This document shows positions 10,040-18,963 of a stretch of 64,000 nucleotides of DNA, in pieces. The notes under the pieces are model-generated. The model did not search any database, was not told the DNA's origin, and saw only the letters and a program-made list of their open reading frames with translations. A program made the position numbers and the translations under genes. Position 1 is the first letter of the stretch. Each line of letters opens with the position of its first letter. The DNA comes from Pseudomonas sp. 102515 (GTDB lineage: Bacteria > Pseudomonadota > Gammaproteobacteria > Pseudomonadales > Pseudomonadaceae), in NCBI RefSeq assembly GCF_031085165.1, contig NZ_JAVHTY010000003.1, forward strand, positions 186,001 through 250,000, read 5' to 3'.

Positions 10040-11332
10040 ATGTCGGTTGCAACCGCCACCCCCTCCCCCTTCCAGCGCGTGCTCGAATGGCGCTACTCCA
10101 CCCTCATGGTGTGGACGGCCATCGGCCTGCTGGTCGTCGAGACCTTTTCCGGTTTTCTGCGCTATGCCCTGGACATGGTCGGTGCCTCGGCGCTGGTCTA
10201 TCTGCCAAAGATCGCCTGTCTGGCGCTGTTCGCCCTGCAGGTGGCGACGGTCAAGCTGCCCCGGGTGATCTGGGTCGGCCTGTTCGCCGGGCTGGCCTAC
10301 GCCGCCCTCGCCCTGCTGCATGGCGGGACCTTCAACAACGTGCTGTTCTCGCTGTTCGTCTACAGCCCGCTGCTGTTCGGCCTGGTCTGCGGACGCGAAT
10401 TGCTCAAGCAGCGCCGCCTGCTGGGCCGGGCCATGTTCCTGCTGCTGCTCGCCAGCCTGATCGGCATCGCCCTGGACAAGTACACCTCGGTGCCCTGGAA
10501 AGGCTACAGCTACAACCTCGGCGGCAACGACATCGCCGGCAATACCCAGTGGGTAGCCGGTGAAGAGGACCGGATCGCCGGTTTCGCCCGGGTATCCAAC
10601 GTGCTGGCGGCGCTGATCGCGGTCTATTGCCTGTTCCTCGCGCAATTCGCCCGGTCCAGGACGCTCTGGCTGGTGGTCGCCCTGGTCGGCTTCTTCGGCA
10701 TCCTGCTCACCACCAGCAAGGCGCCGGCAGCGGCCTTCGCCTTTACCCTGGCGCTGATGATGACCCGCCGCTTCCAGTGGCCGACCTATGCGCTGATCCT
10801 GCTGGCGGTGGTGGGTGGCATGCTGCTGCCGGTGCTGAGCCTGGTCCGCGACTTCGATCCCCTGGTGGTGACGAGCGACAGCGGCCTGGCCTCCTTCTAC
10901 GATCGCCTGGTCAACACCTGGCCGAATGTCGTCGCGGAGATGAGCCGCCATGGCTGGACCGTGGAAGGCGCCGGCTTCGGCCTGTTCGGCAGCTCCATGG
11001 CCGCCTTCCCGGTCCCCGGGATCGACCTCTTCGTCACCAGCGACAGCAGCGTGGTCTATCTCTGGTGCGTGTTCGGCGTGGTCGGCATCCTCGGCTATGC
11101 CATGCAGCTGCCGGTGTTCATCCGCCTGCATACCAATCCCGACCGCCTCAGCCACACCCTGCTGGCCATCGCCTTCTGCCTCTGCCTGATCGGCTGGACC
11201 ACCGACCTCTTCGATATCGGCGTCGGCAACCTCTTCGTCGGCATCATCCTCGGCTACGTGCTGATGCGTGATCCGGAAGACGACGGCCAGCAGCGCCTGC
11301 GGCCGGTCAGCGGCAGCGCCCTCGCCGACTGA
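10040..11332 (+). CDS. O-antigen ligase/polymerase-like membrane protein
   Basis: A 430-residue protein with about ten hydrophobic segments. A larger polar loop between mid-protein helices contains NLGGNDIAGNTQWVAGEEDR, and the layout is that of Wzy/WaaL-type (O-antigen ligase-like) proteins. These join or polymerise lipid-linked sugars at the periplasmic face. The sequence TTSKAPAAAFAFTLALMM in a membrane-proximal position also fits. No other polysaccharide gene adjoins it, so substrate and pathway cannot be inferred. I chose the ATG at 10040 because AGGGAT sits upstream at suitable distance; ATG 10031 is an alternative. The gene ends in a shared bidirectional terminator. Confidence 0.7.
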   Translation: MSVATATPSPFQRVLEWRYSTLMVWTAIGLLVVETFSGFLRYALDMVGASALVYLPKIACLALFALQVATVKLPRVIWVGLFAGLAYAALALLHGGTFNNVLFSLFVYSPLLFGLVCGRELLKQRRLLGRAMFLLLLASLIGIALDKYTSVPWKGYSYNLGGNDIAGNTQWVAGEEDRIAGFARVSNVLAALIAVYCLFLAQFARSRTLWLVVALVGFFGILLTTSKAPAAAFAFTLALMMTRRFQWPTYALILLAVVGGMLLPVLSLVRDFDPLVVTSDSGLASFYDRLVNTWPNVVAEMSRHGWTVEGAGFGLFGSSMAAFPVPGIDLFVTSDSSVVYLWCVFGVVGILGYAMQLPVFIRLHTNPDRLSHTLLAIAFCLCLIGWTTDLFDIGVGNLFVGIILGYVLMRDPEDDGQQRLRPVSGSALAD

Positions 11333-11367
11333 GCGCGCCGCGCCGTGACAGTGTGAAATCGCCGCAC

Positions 11368-11403
11368 AAAAAAGGGCCGATCCCAGGGGGATCGGCCCTT
11401 TTT
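11368..11403. terminator. Bidirectional intrinsic terminator
   Basis: Stem GGGCCGATCC (11374-11383) with GGATCGGCCC (11389-11398) is flanked by A6 on the left and T5 on the right. It can therefore end transcription of both the polymerase-like gene (+) and garD (-), which converge here. Confidence 0.9.
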
Positions 11404-11417
11404 CATTGCCGTGTGGA

Positions 11418-12974
11418 TCAGGTCACCGGAGCCGGATTGAACAGCGCCAGGTCGTTGTGCAGGCGATGGCGTTCGGCCCAGGTCTGGCGGCGGCCGCTGG
11501 CCACGTCCAGATAGCACTGGAAGATCTCCCAGCCCATCTCCTCCAGCGACAGCCGCCCGCTCACCACCCGACCGGCATCGATGTCGATCAGGTCCGGCCA
11601 GCGCTCGGCCAGCTGGGTGCGGGTCGAGACCTTGATCACCGGCACCATGGACAATCCATAGGGGGTGCCGCGACCGGTGGTGAAGATGTGCAAATTCATG
11701 CCTGCGGCCAGTTGCAGGGTACCGCAGATGAAGTCGCTGGCCGGGGTAGCGGCGAAGTACAGGCCCTTGCCGCGGATCTTCTCACCGGGCGCGATGACCC
11801 CGGCGATGGGGCTGGTACCCGACTTGGCGATGGAGCCCATGGCCTTTTCGACGATGTTGTTCAGCCCGCCCTTCTTGTTGCCTGGGGTGGTATTGGCACT
11901 GCGATCGGCCATGCCCCGCTCCAGGTAGCGGTCGTACCAGTCCATCTCGCGGATCAGGGCATCGGCCACCTCGGGGGTGGCGGCGCGCGGAGTCAGCAGG
12001 TGGATGCCATCGCGCACCTCGGTGTTCTCGGAGAACATCACGGTGGCGCCGGCCCGCACCAGCAGATCGGCGGCCACGCCCAGGGCCGGGTTGGCGGTGA
12101 TGCCGGAGAAGGCGTCGCTGCCGCCGCACTGCATGCCCACCACCAGCTCCGCGGCCGGCACCGTCTCGCGGCGGCGCTGATCGAGCACCTCCAGACGCGC
12201 CTCGATCAGCCTCATGATCTGCTCGACCATGCCGGCGAAGCCGTTGGCCGAATCCTGCAGGCGGAACAGCCAGTCCTCTTCGTTCTGCCCGGCGGTCAGG
12301 TCATCGCCCGGCATCAGCTGGCTGGCCTGCAGCTTCTCGCAGCCGAGGCCGATGACCAGCGCCTGGCCTCCGAAATTGGGGTTGCGGCTGATGTTATGCA
12401 GGGTACGGATGGGGATCACCGCATCCGGGGCGTTGATGGCCACCCCGCAGCCGTAGCTGTGGGACAGTGGCACCACGTCGTCGACGTTGGGGTAGCGCGG
12501 CAGGAGCTCCTTGCGTACCCGCTCCACGCAGTGGTCCAGCACGCCCACCACACACTGCACGGTGGTGGTCACCGCCAGGATGTTGCGGGTGCCGACGCTG
12601 CCGTCCGGATTGCGGAAGCCCTCGAAGGTGTAGCCCTCCAGGGGTTCGCCGACCTGACCGGGTGCGGTGGCCTTGGGCAGGTTGTCCAGCGCGGGTGGCT
12701 CCGGCATGCGCAGCAGGGCCTCGGTGATCCAGCTGCCGGCGGGAACGTCCTGCAGGGCATAGCCGATGACCTCGCCATAGCGCACCACCTCGGCGCCCTC
12801 CGCGAGATCCACCAGGGAGACCTTATGGCTCTGGGGAATGGCCTCGACCGTGGTCAGGCCATCGGCGAAGGCGGTGCCGGCGGCCACGCCGGGTTCGTTG
12901 ACCACCACCCCGACGTTGTCCTGGAGGTGGAGCTTGATGTAGCGCGGCGAATCACGGTGATCGATCAGGTGCAT
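11418..12974 (-). CDS. garD: Galactarate dehydratase
   Basis: A 518-residue UxaA/GarD-family enzyme that dehydrates galactarate to 5-dehydro-4-deoxy-glucarate. It has an N-terminal SAF-type domain (residues about 10-90, with HDRDSPR-like [16 protein letters not shown] at the start). The large catalytic domain includes [29 protein letters not shown] and [19 protein letters not shown], whose Cys and His residues suit metal binding. It lies 21 bases downstream of the MFS transporter, and both follow the LacI regulator, making a compact sugar-diacid module. The next pathway enzymes (dehydratase/decarboxylase, ketoglutarate semialdehyde dehydrogenase) are not in the window. Confidence 0.93.
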   Translation of the reverse strand: MHLIDHRDSPRYIKLHLQDNVGVVVNEPGVAAGTAFADGLTTVEAIPQSHKVSLVDLAEGAEVVRYGEVIGYALQDVPAGSWITEALLRMPEPPALDNLPKATAPGQVGEPLEGYTFEGFRNPDGSVGTRNILAVTTTVQCVVGVLDHCVERVRKELLPRYPNVDDVVPLSHSYGCGVAINAPDAVIPIRTLHNISRNPNFGGQALVIGLGCEKLQASQLMPGDDLTAGQNEEDWLFRLQDSANGFAGMVEQIMRLIEARLEVLDQRRRETVPAAELVVGMQCGGSDAFSGITANPALGVAADLLVRAGATVMFSENTEVRDGIHLLTPRAATPEVADALIREMDWYDRYLERGMADRSANTTPGNKKGGLNNIVEKAMGSIAKSGTSPIAGVIAPGEKIRGKGLYFAATPASDFICGTLQLAAGMNLHIFTTGRGTPYGLSMVPVIKVSTRTQLAERWPDLIDIDAGRVVSGRLSLEEMGWEIFQCYLDVASGRRQTWAERHRLHNDLALFNPAPVT

Positions 12975-12995
12975 ATTCTTATCCTCCGCCGGGGC

Positions 12996-14354
12996 TCAGG
13001 CCCGGGCCGGGTCGGGCTGGGTCGCGCCCAGGATCTCGCCGTCGGCGGTACGCAGCTCGACGCGCTGGATGCGACCGACGATGAACAGGTAGCTGAACAC
13101 GGCCACCAGGGCATTGGCCCCGACATAGACCAGCGCCCACTTGAAGGAGCCGGTGGCGGCGATGAGATAGCCGATGACGATGGGGGTGGTGATGGAAGCC
13201 AGGTTACCGAAGGTGTTGAACAGGCCACCGGACAGCCCGGCGATCTGCTTGGGCGAGGTGTCCGCCACCACCGCCCAGCCCAGGGCGCCGATGCCCTTGC
13301 CGAAGAAAGCCAGGGTCATGAAGCCCACCACCATCCAGTCGGCATCGACGTAGTTGCAGAAGATCATGCTGGTGGAAAGCAGCAGGCCACAGACGATGGG
13401 CAGCTTGCGGGCGAAGGTCAGGGAATGGCCGCGACGCAGCAGGTAGTCGGAGATCACCCCGCCCAGTACCCCGCCGATGAAGCCGCAGATCGCCGGCAGC
13501 GAGGCGATGAAGCCGGCCTTGAGGATGGTCATGCCGCGCTCCTGCACCAGGTACACCGGGAACCAGGTCAGGAAGAAATAGGTGATGGCGTTGATGCAGT
13601 ACTGGCCGAGGTAGACGCCCAGCATCATGCGGTTGGTCAGCAACTGGGTGATGTAGTGCCACTTCGGCCCGCCATCCCGCTGGCGAGCGCTGTTATCCAT
13701 GTCCACCAGACCGCCGTTGTCGCGGATGTGCGCCAGCTCCGCGGCGTTGATGCGCGGGTGCTCCTTGGGATTGTGGATGTATTTCAGCCAGACCCCGGAG
13801 AACAGGATGCCCAGGGCGCCCATGATGACGAAGACGTGCTCCCAGCCGAAGTGGAAGACGATGCCGCCCATGATCGGCGCGAACAGCGCGGTGGCGAAAT
13901 ACTGCGCCGAATTGAAGATCGCCGAGGCGGTACCGCGTTCGGCGGTGGGGAACCAGGCAGCGACGATGCGCGCATTGCCGGGGAAGGACGGCGCCTCGGC
14001 CAGCCCGACCAGGAATCTCAGCATGAACAGGGTGGTTACCGCCCAGGCCACCGGCAGACCACCGACCAGCCCCTGCAGCAGGGTGAAGAACGACCAGAAG
14101 AAGATACTGCCGGCGTAAACTTTCTTCGAACCGAAGCGATCCAGCAGCCAGCCGCCGGGAATCTGCCCGGCCACATAGGCCCAGCCGAAGGCGGAGAAGA
14201 TATAGCCGAGGGTGACGGCGCTGATGCCGAGGTCTTTCTGCAGGCTGGAGCCGGCGATGGCGATGGTGGCGCGGTCGGCGTAGTTGATGGTGGTCACGAC
14301 GAACAGCATCAACAGGATCAGGTAGCGCACCCGGGTCGGTCTTGTGGCATCCAT
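12996..14354 (-). CDS. garP: MFS galactarate/glucarate transporter
   Basis: A 452-residue major facilitator of the anion:cation symporter type, with twelve hydrophobic segments. Sequence such as RYLILLMLFVVTTINYADRATIAIAGSSLQ (read in parts: RYLILLMLFVVTTINYADR, ATIAIAGSSLQ) and GWLLDRFGSKKVY is typical of GarP/GudP/ExuT-like hexarate importers. Position directly before garD supports galactarate or glucarate as substrate. I used the ATG at 14354; the longer frame runs into the operator region. The symbol garP is by analogy; gudP would be equally fair. Confidence 0.82.
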   Translation of the reverse strand: MDATRPTRVRYLILLMLFVVTTINYADRATIAIAGSSLQKDLGISAVTLGYIFSAFGWAYVAGQIPGGWLLDRFGSKKVYAGSIFFWSFFTLLQGLVGGLPVAWAVTTLFMLRFLVGLAEAPSFPGNARIVAAWFPTAERGTASAIFNSAQYFATALFAPIMGGIVFHFGWEHVFVIMGALGILFSGVWLKYIHNPKEHPRINAAELAHIRDNGGLVDMDNSARQRDGGPKWHYITQLLTNRMMLGVYLGQYCINAITYFFLTWFPVYLVQERGMTILKAGFIASLPAICGFIGGVLGGVISDYLLRRGHSLTFARKLPIVCGLLLSTSMIFCNYVDADWMVVGFMTLAFFGKGIGALGWAVVADTSPKQIAGLSGGLFNTFGNLASITTPIVIGYLIAATGSFKWALVYVGANALVAVFSYLFIVGRIQRVELRTADGEILGATQPDPARA

Positions 14355-14402
14355 GGGGATCCCTCTTGCGTGATTGTTTTTATTGAAGGCGCGGACCGCT
14401 GG

Positions 14403-14418
14403 ATGATTGCGCAATCAT
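14403..14418. promoter_or_regulatory. Operator 1 for the gar module (LacI-type)
   Basis: A perfect 16-base palindrome ATGATTGCGCAATCAT with a central CG step, the form bound by LacI/GalR-family dimers. It lies 49 bases upstream of the transporter start codon. The LacI-type gene next door is the natural candidate to bind it. Confidence 0.75.
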
Positions 14419-14469
14419 ATCTCGATGCGACAATCGGCCTCAGCCCTTGCGTTTGCTCAAGACTAAGCC

Positions 14470-14485
14470 ATGATTGCGCAACCAT
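14470..14485. promoter_or_regulatory. Operator 2 for the gar module
   Basis: ATGATTGCGCAACCAT, one base away from operator 1. Its centre is 67 bases from that of operator 1, between the regulator's stop and the transporter. Two such sites could allow looping or block both the initiation and read-through of transcripts. Confidence 0.7.
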
Positions 14486-14520
14486 ACAAGTATGATGTCT
14501 AACAAGATCAGGACCGGCGG

Positions 14521-15558
14521 TCAGGTCGTGGCGCGGTCGATGATATGGAAACCCGTGTCGATGCGCACCGCCTCCCGGGCCTGGTCGCCCTCGTTGAAAC
14601 GCTGCAGCAGCGCCTCTGCCGCCAGGGTGCCCATGCGATCGCCCTCGACGCTCACCGACGACAGCGCCGGGTGCATCTGGGCGGCGCTGGAGAGATTGCC
14701 GAAGCCCAGCACCCCCAGGTCCTCGGGCAGGCGCAGACCGCGACTGGCGGCTTCCGCCATGACGCCCTGGGCGACGGTGTCCGAGCTGCAGACCACCACG
14801 TCGAAAGCCTCGTCGCGGGCCAGCAACTGGCGCAGGCCAGCCCGCCCGGACTCCACCAGCGCGGGGGCTGGCAGGATCTCCAGCGGCGGCTCCGCCAAGC
14901 CCAGCTCTGCCAGCCGCGCGACCAGGCTGCGACAGCGCCGCAGGGCGCGGGGGTCATCCACCGAGACCACGGCGAAGCGCCGATAGCCGCGGGCGTGCAG
15001 ATGCTCGGCCTGGGCGCGCCCCACGGCTTCGTGGGAAAAGCCCACCTGCATGTCCAGGGGGTCTTCGCCCAGGTCCCAGGACTCCACCACCGGGATGCCG
15101 GCCTGGGCCAGGCGCTGGCGGCTGGCGGCGGTGTGCAGGGTACCGGTCAGCACGATGCCATCGGGCTTGCGTCCCAGCACCGCGGCCAGCAGTTGCTCTT
15201 CCTGTTCGGCGCTGTAGCCGGTCAGGCCCAGCAGGGTCTGGTAGCCGGCCTGGGACAGGCGCGCCATCAAGGCCTGGACGGTCTCGGCGAAGATGGAGTG
15301 GACGATGGTCGGCACGAACAGCGCCACCAGGCGACTGCGATTGGAGGCCAGGCCGCCGGCCAGCAGGTTGGGCACGTAGCCAGTGGCCTGCACCGCCGCC
15401 AGCACCTTCTCCCGCGCCGCCTCGCTGACGATCTCCGGTCGATTCAGCGCCCGCGAGACGGTGATCGGCGACACCCCGGCGACCCGGGCCACGTCGATGA
15501 GCGTGGGGGCAGCGGAATTGACCGCGGCAGAGAGGGCTTTGCTGGACTTCTTGGCCAT
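14521..15558 (-). CDS. LacI/GntR-type transcriptional regulator of the gar module
   Basis: A 345-residue LacI-family repressor. The helix-turn-helix is at residues about 17-40 (TLIDVARVAGVSPITVSRALN), followed by the hinge sequence with YVPNLLAGGLAS. The rest is a periplasmic-binding-protein-like effector domain (LVALFVPTIVHSIFAETVQAL onward, containing DGIVLTG and FDVVVCSSDTVAQG). It is upstream of, and co-directional with, the transporter and garD. The two matching palindromes lie between them, so I infer it represses the module and is released by a hexarate or a product of its breakdown. The ATG at 15558 was chosen for the family start MAKK. Confidence 0.88.
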   Translation of the reverse strand: MAKKSSKALSAAVNSAAPTLIDVARVAGVSPITVSRALNRPEIVSEAAREKVLAAVQATGYVPNLLAGGLASNRSRLVALFVPTIVHSIFAETVQALMARLSQAGYQTLLGLTGYSAEQEEQLLAAVLGRKPDGIVLTGTLHTAASRQRLAQAGIPVVESWDLGEDPLDMQVGFSHEAVGRAQAEHLHARGYRRFAVVSVDDPRALRRCRSLVARLAELGLAEPPLEILPAPALVESGRAGLRQLLARDEAFDVVVCSSDTVAQGVMAEAASRGLRLPEDLGVLGFGNLSSAAQMHPALSSVSVEGDRMGTLAAEALLQRFNEGDQAREAVRIDTGFHIIDRATT

Positions 15559-15626
15559 GGATCGCTGGAGACGGGAAAGAGATCGGCCATGGTAACGGTT
15601 GGGGCGGGCGGCGTCCCCGGTGAACA

Positions 15627-15920
15627 CCGTAGCGTGGAAAACCGCGCAGCGTTTTCCACGTCGGAGTGGAGCATCGACGAATGAGCGGCGCGATGCTTTG
15701 TTGATCGCGACGCCACGCAACATTCTCAACCTGAGGCCTTGGCAGCGGTGGTCTAGCTACACCGCCATCCATCCTACGCCCTGATCGCGATCCTACCGGG
15801 GCTACTGGCGACGACCGGCTGCTCGGGCAGCGCCCTCTCCCCGCGGGAGAGGGTTGGGGTGAGGGGGCTCCGGCCATGGAAGTCCCTGTGGAAAAGGCTA
15901 CGCCGTTTTCCACGCTACGG
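15627..15920. repeat. Composite intergenic repeat bounded by 16-bp perfect inverted repeats
   Basis: CCGTAGCGTGGAAAAC at 15627-15642 and its exact complement GTTTTCCACGCTACGG at 15905-15920 bound a 294-base region. Each end is itself half of a hairpin: CGTGGAAAAC(15633)/GTTTTCCACG(15651-15660), and GTGGAAAAGGC(15888)/GCCGTTTTCCAC(15902-15913). Between them is a third hairpin, CCCTCTCCC-CGC-GGGAGAGGG at 15833-15853, of a kind often dispersed in Pseudomonas and Xanthomonas chromosomes. No credible gene is present between the LacI regulator and ltaE (15559-15994). Confidence 0.8.
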
Positions 15921-15994
15921 TTCGCGCCCCCACGGCGCTGTACCCTCCCCGGAGGAGCGACCGCATCGACGGCCTGCCATGGCCGGGATACGCC

Positions 15995-17035
15995 CTACCC
16001 GCCCATCGCCGTACGAATATCCGCCGCCAGCTCCAGTACCCGCGCTTCCTCGGTGTCCCAGGAGCACATGAAACGCGCCCCGCCGCTGCCGATGAAGGTG
16101 TAGAAGCGCCAGCCGCGGTTGCGCAGGAATTCCAGCGCCGGTTCCGAGAGCTGCAGGAATACCGAATTGGCTTCCACCGGGAACATGAAGTCCACGCCGG
16201 GTACCCCGCGCACCCGCTCGGCGAGCAGCTGGGCCATGGCGTTGGCATGGCGGGCGTGGCGCAACCAGGTGTCGTTTTCCAGCACGCCGAGCCAGGGGGC
16301 GGAGAGGAATCTCATCTTGGACGCCAGCTGGCCAGCCTGCTTGCAGCGGTATTCGAAGTCCTCGGCCAGTTCGCGGTTGAAGAAGAGGATCGCCTCCCCC
16401 ACCGCCATGCCGCTCTTGGTGCCGCCAAAGCAGAGCACGTCGACGCCAGCCTTCCAGGTCACCTCGGCCGGGGTGCAGCCCAGGCCGGCCACGGCATTGG
16501 AAAAGCGCGAGCCGTCCATGTGCAGGTGCAGGCCGAGGTCGCGGCAGGTGGCGCTGATGGCCTGCAGTTCGTTGAGGCCATAGAGGGTGCCCACCTCGGT
16601 GGCCTGGGTGACGGTCACCGCGCGCGGTTTGGGAAAGTGGATGTCGGCGCGCTTGGTGGCGATCTGCTGGATGGCGCCCGGCGTCAGCTTGCCCTGGTGC
16701 GCCGGCGCCAGCAGCAGCTTGGAGCCGTTGGAAAAGAATTCCGGCGCGCCGCATTCGTCGGTCTCGACGTGGGCGGTGTCGGAGCAGATCACGCTGTGGT
16801 AGCTCTGGCACAGTGCCGCCAGGGCCAGGGAGTTGGCCGCGGTACCATTGAAGGCGAAGAACACCTCGCAATCGGTCTCGAACAGCTGGCGAAAGCGATC
16901 GGCGGCGCGCGCCGTCCAGGTGTCGTTGCCGTAGGCGGTCTCGTGGCCGACGTTGGCCGCGGCCATGGCGGCCCAGGCTTCCGGGCAGATGCCGGAGTAA
17001 TTGTCACTGGCGAATTGCTGGGCGTTGCTGCTCAT
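15995..17035 (-). CDS. ltaE: Low-specificity L-threonine aldolase
   Basis: A 346-residue PLP-dependent fold-type I enzyme that splits L-threonine/allo-threonine to glycine and acetaldehyde. The start FASDNYSGICPEAW and the segment GHETAYGNDTWTARAADRF are typical of the Pseudomonas enzyme. The Schiff-base Lys lies in LCFGGTKSGMAVGEA (about residue 207), and HMDGSRFSNA holds the Asp that contacts the pyridine nitrogen. The start codon overlaps the stop of the aminopeptidase gene upstream (17032-17035, ATGA), so translation is coupled. Downstream is the composite repeat, with no clear terminator. Confidence 0.93.
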   Translation of the reverse strand: MSSNAQQFASDNYSGICPEAWAAMAAANVGHETAYGNDTWTARAADRFRQLFETDCEVFFAFNGTAANSLALAALCQSYHSVICSDTAHVETDECGAPEFFSNGSKLLLAPAHQGKLTPGAIQQIATKRADIHFPKPRAVTVTQATEVGTLYGLNELQAISATCRDLGLHLHMDGSRFSNAVAGLGCTPAEVTWKAGVDVLCFGGTKSGMAVGEAILFFNRELAEDFEYRCKQAGQLASKMRFLSAPWLGVLENDTWLRHARHANAMAQLLAERVRGVPGVDFMFPVEANSVFLQLSEPALEFLRNRGWRFYTFIGSGGARFMCSWDTEEARVLELAADIRTAMGG

Positions 17036-18843
17036 CGGGCGGTCCTCGCGACGGGTTCGGTGCGGGCCAGCAGCCAGTCGCGCGCGGCGCCCTCGACCAG
17101 CGGCAACACGCGGCGGCGGACCTCGGCGTGATAGCCATCCAGCCAGTCCAGCTCGTCGCTGCGCAGCAGGGCCAGATCCAGGCAGCGGGTGTCCAGCGGA
17201 CAGAGGGTCAGGGTCTCGAAGGCCAGGAAATCGCCGAATTCGGTGGTCTCGGCACGGGTGCACAGCAGCAGGTTCTCCAGCCGCACGCCCCACTGGCCAG
17301 GGCGATAGATGCCCGGTTCGTTGGAGGTGATCATACCCTCGCGCAGGACATGGTGCGGGGTGACCGTGGCATAGAAGGAAATCGACTGCGGCCCCTCGTG
17401 CACATTGAGGAAGTAGCCCACGCCATGCCCGGTGCCGTGGCCGTAGTCGATGCCGGCGGCCCAGATCGGCTCGCGCGCCAGGGCGTCGAGCATGGGCGCG
17501 GCGACACCGGCTGGAAAGCGCGCCCGCGACAGCGCCAGCATGCCCTTGAGCACCCGGGTGAAATCGCGCTTCTGGGCGGCGCTGGGGGTGCCGATGGGCA
17601 CCACCCGGGTGATGTCGGTGGTGCCGCCCAGGTATTGGCCGCCACTGTCGATCAGCAAGAGGCCGTCGCCCTGGAGTTCGGCATGGGCCTCTTCGGTCGC
17701 CCGGTAGTGCGGCAGGGCGCCACCGGCATTGAAGCCGGCGATGGTGGCGAAGCTCAGGGAGACGAAGTTGGGACGGGCGGCACGCGCCTCGCTCAGCCAG
17801 TCGTCCACGGTCAGCTCGGTGAGGCGTTCGCCGCGGGCCAGGGCCGCCTCGAAGCGGGCGAAGAAGACGCACAGCGCCGCGCCATCCTCTTCCATGGCAA
17901 GGCGCACCTGGGCCACCTCCTCGACGGTCTTGCAGGCCTTGAGCAGGGTCGAGGGATTGATCTGCTCGTGCCGCTCGACGCCCTGGGGGGCGGCCTCGGC
18001 CAGTCCCAGGGTGACCCGCGCCGGGTCCACCAGCAGGCGACTACCAGCCGGCAGGCTGGCCAGTTCGACGGCGGCCTGGGAGTAGTCGGCCAGGGTCACG
18101 CCGTCTGCTTCCAGAGCCGTGCGGATCTCGGCCGGCACCTTGGCCGGATCGATGAACAGCTGGCAGCTGTCCCTACCCAGCAGCAGGTGGGCGAGGAACA
18201 CCGGGTTGTAGGGCACGTCGGCGCCACGCAGGTTGAGCAGCCAGGCGATGTCGTCCAGCGAAGAGATGAAATGCCAGTCGGCCTTTGCGTCCGCCAGCGC
18301 CTGGCGCACCTGGGCGAGCTTGGCGCTGCGCGGCTGGGGCGCCTGGGGGGCGGCATGGGCATAGACCGGCGCGGCCGGCAGCGCGGGGCGCCCGTTCCAG
18401 ATCGCCGCCAGTGGGTCGAGATCGGTCCGCAACTGAATACCCTTGGGCTCCAGCGCCCGGCGCAGGGCCGCCGCCGCGCCGAGTGACAGCACCTGGCCGT
18501 CCACCAGTACCGTGCCGCCCGCGGGCACCTGCTCGGCCAGCCACTGCAGGTGGGCCTGGGGCTGGCTGGCGACCTGCTTCATCAGGTCGATGCCGCTGTC
18601 CGCCAGCTCCTGGGTGGCCTGCTCCCAGTAGCGGCTGTCGGTCCAGACGCCGGCGGCCTGGCGCGTCACCAGCAGCAGCCCGGCGGAGCCGGTGAAACCG
18701 GACAGCCAGGCACGGCCCTGCCAGTGTTCCGGCAGGTATTCGGACAGATGGGGATCGGCGCTGGGGATCAGGCAGGCATCGGCGCTCTGCTCGGCCAGGA
18801 AGGCCCGCAGGTCGGCAAGTCGTTGAGCGGAAGTGGCGGTCAT
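17032..18843 (-). CDS. Aminopeptidase P family (Xaa-Pro aminopeptidase, long form)
   Basis: A 603-residue M24 metallopeptidase of the long, three-domain aminopeptidase P type (creatinase-like N-terminal and middle domains, then the pita-bread catalytic domain). It removes N-terminal residues that precede proline. Metal ligands are visible as LLIDSGGQYLGGTTDITRV (two Asp), GHGTGHGVGYFLNVHEG (His), SNEPGIYRPGQWG (Glu) and VRLEN (Glu). The start is at ATG 18843, and the stop overlaps ltaE by four bases. There is no signal peptide, so it should be cytoplasmic. Pairing with threonine aldolase suggests peptide/amino-acid salvage, but that is inference. Confidence 0.9.
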   Translation of the reverse strand: MTATSAQRLADLRAFLAEQSADACLIPSADPHLSEYLPEHWQGRAWLSGFTGSAGLLLVTRQAAGVWTDSRYWEQATQELADSGIDLMKQVASQPQAHLQWLAEQVPAGGTVLVDGQVLSLGAAAALRRALEPKGIQLRTDLDPLAAIWNGRPALPAAPVYAHAAPQAPQPRSAKLAQVRQALADAKADWHFISSLDDIAWLLNLRGADVPYNPVFLAHLLLGRDSCQLFIDPAKVPAEIRTALEADGVTLADYSQAAVELASLPAGSRLLVDPARVTLGLAEAAPQGVERHEQINPSTLLKACKTVEEVAQVRLAMEEDGAALCVFFARFEAALARGERLTELTVDDWLSEARAARPNFVSLSFATIAGFNAGGALPHYRATEEAHAELQGDGLLLIDSGGQYLGGTTDITRVVPIGTPSAAQKRDFTRVLKGMLALSRARFPAGVAAPMLDALAREPIWAAGIDYGHGTGHGVGYFLNVHEGPQSISFYATVTPHHVLREGMITSNEPGIYRPGQWGVRLENLLLCTRAETTEFGDFLAFETLTLCPLDTRCLDLALLRSDELDWLDGYHAEVRRRVLPLVEGAARDWLLARTEPVARTAR

Positions 18844-18885
18844 GAGCACCTCGACAAGGTCAGGGGCTCAGTGTGCCGCAGATAT

Positions 18886-18912
18886 AAAAAAGCCGCACCC
18901 GAAGGGTGCGGC
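18886..18912 (-). terminator. Intrinsic terminator of the small exported-protein gene
   Basis: On the minus strand GCCGCACCC-TTCG-GGTGCGGC is followed by six T residues. The TTCG tetraloop and T-run make a strong rho-independent terminator, separating the small gene at 18964-19134 from the aminopeptidase gene downstream. Confidence 0.88.
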
Positions 18913-18963
18913 GGAGAAAGACCAAAGGAGCAAAGAGGGGTGGTCTTTCGAAAGCGGAGCGGC

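Noticed and set aside
11406-14495. A 1029-codon plus-strand open frame opposite garD and the transporter
   Set aside because: Antisense shadow: no recognisable domain, and the minus-strand genes are supported by family motifs and operator placement.
15995-17872. A long minus-frame reading across the aminopeptidase and threonine aldolase, suggesting a fusion
   Set aside because: Only the part from 17035 is aldolase; the upstream part is an out-of-frame reading of the aminopeptidase gene. The two genes overlap by four bases and are not fused.
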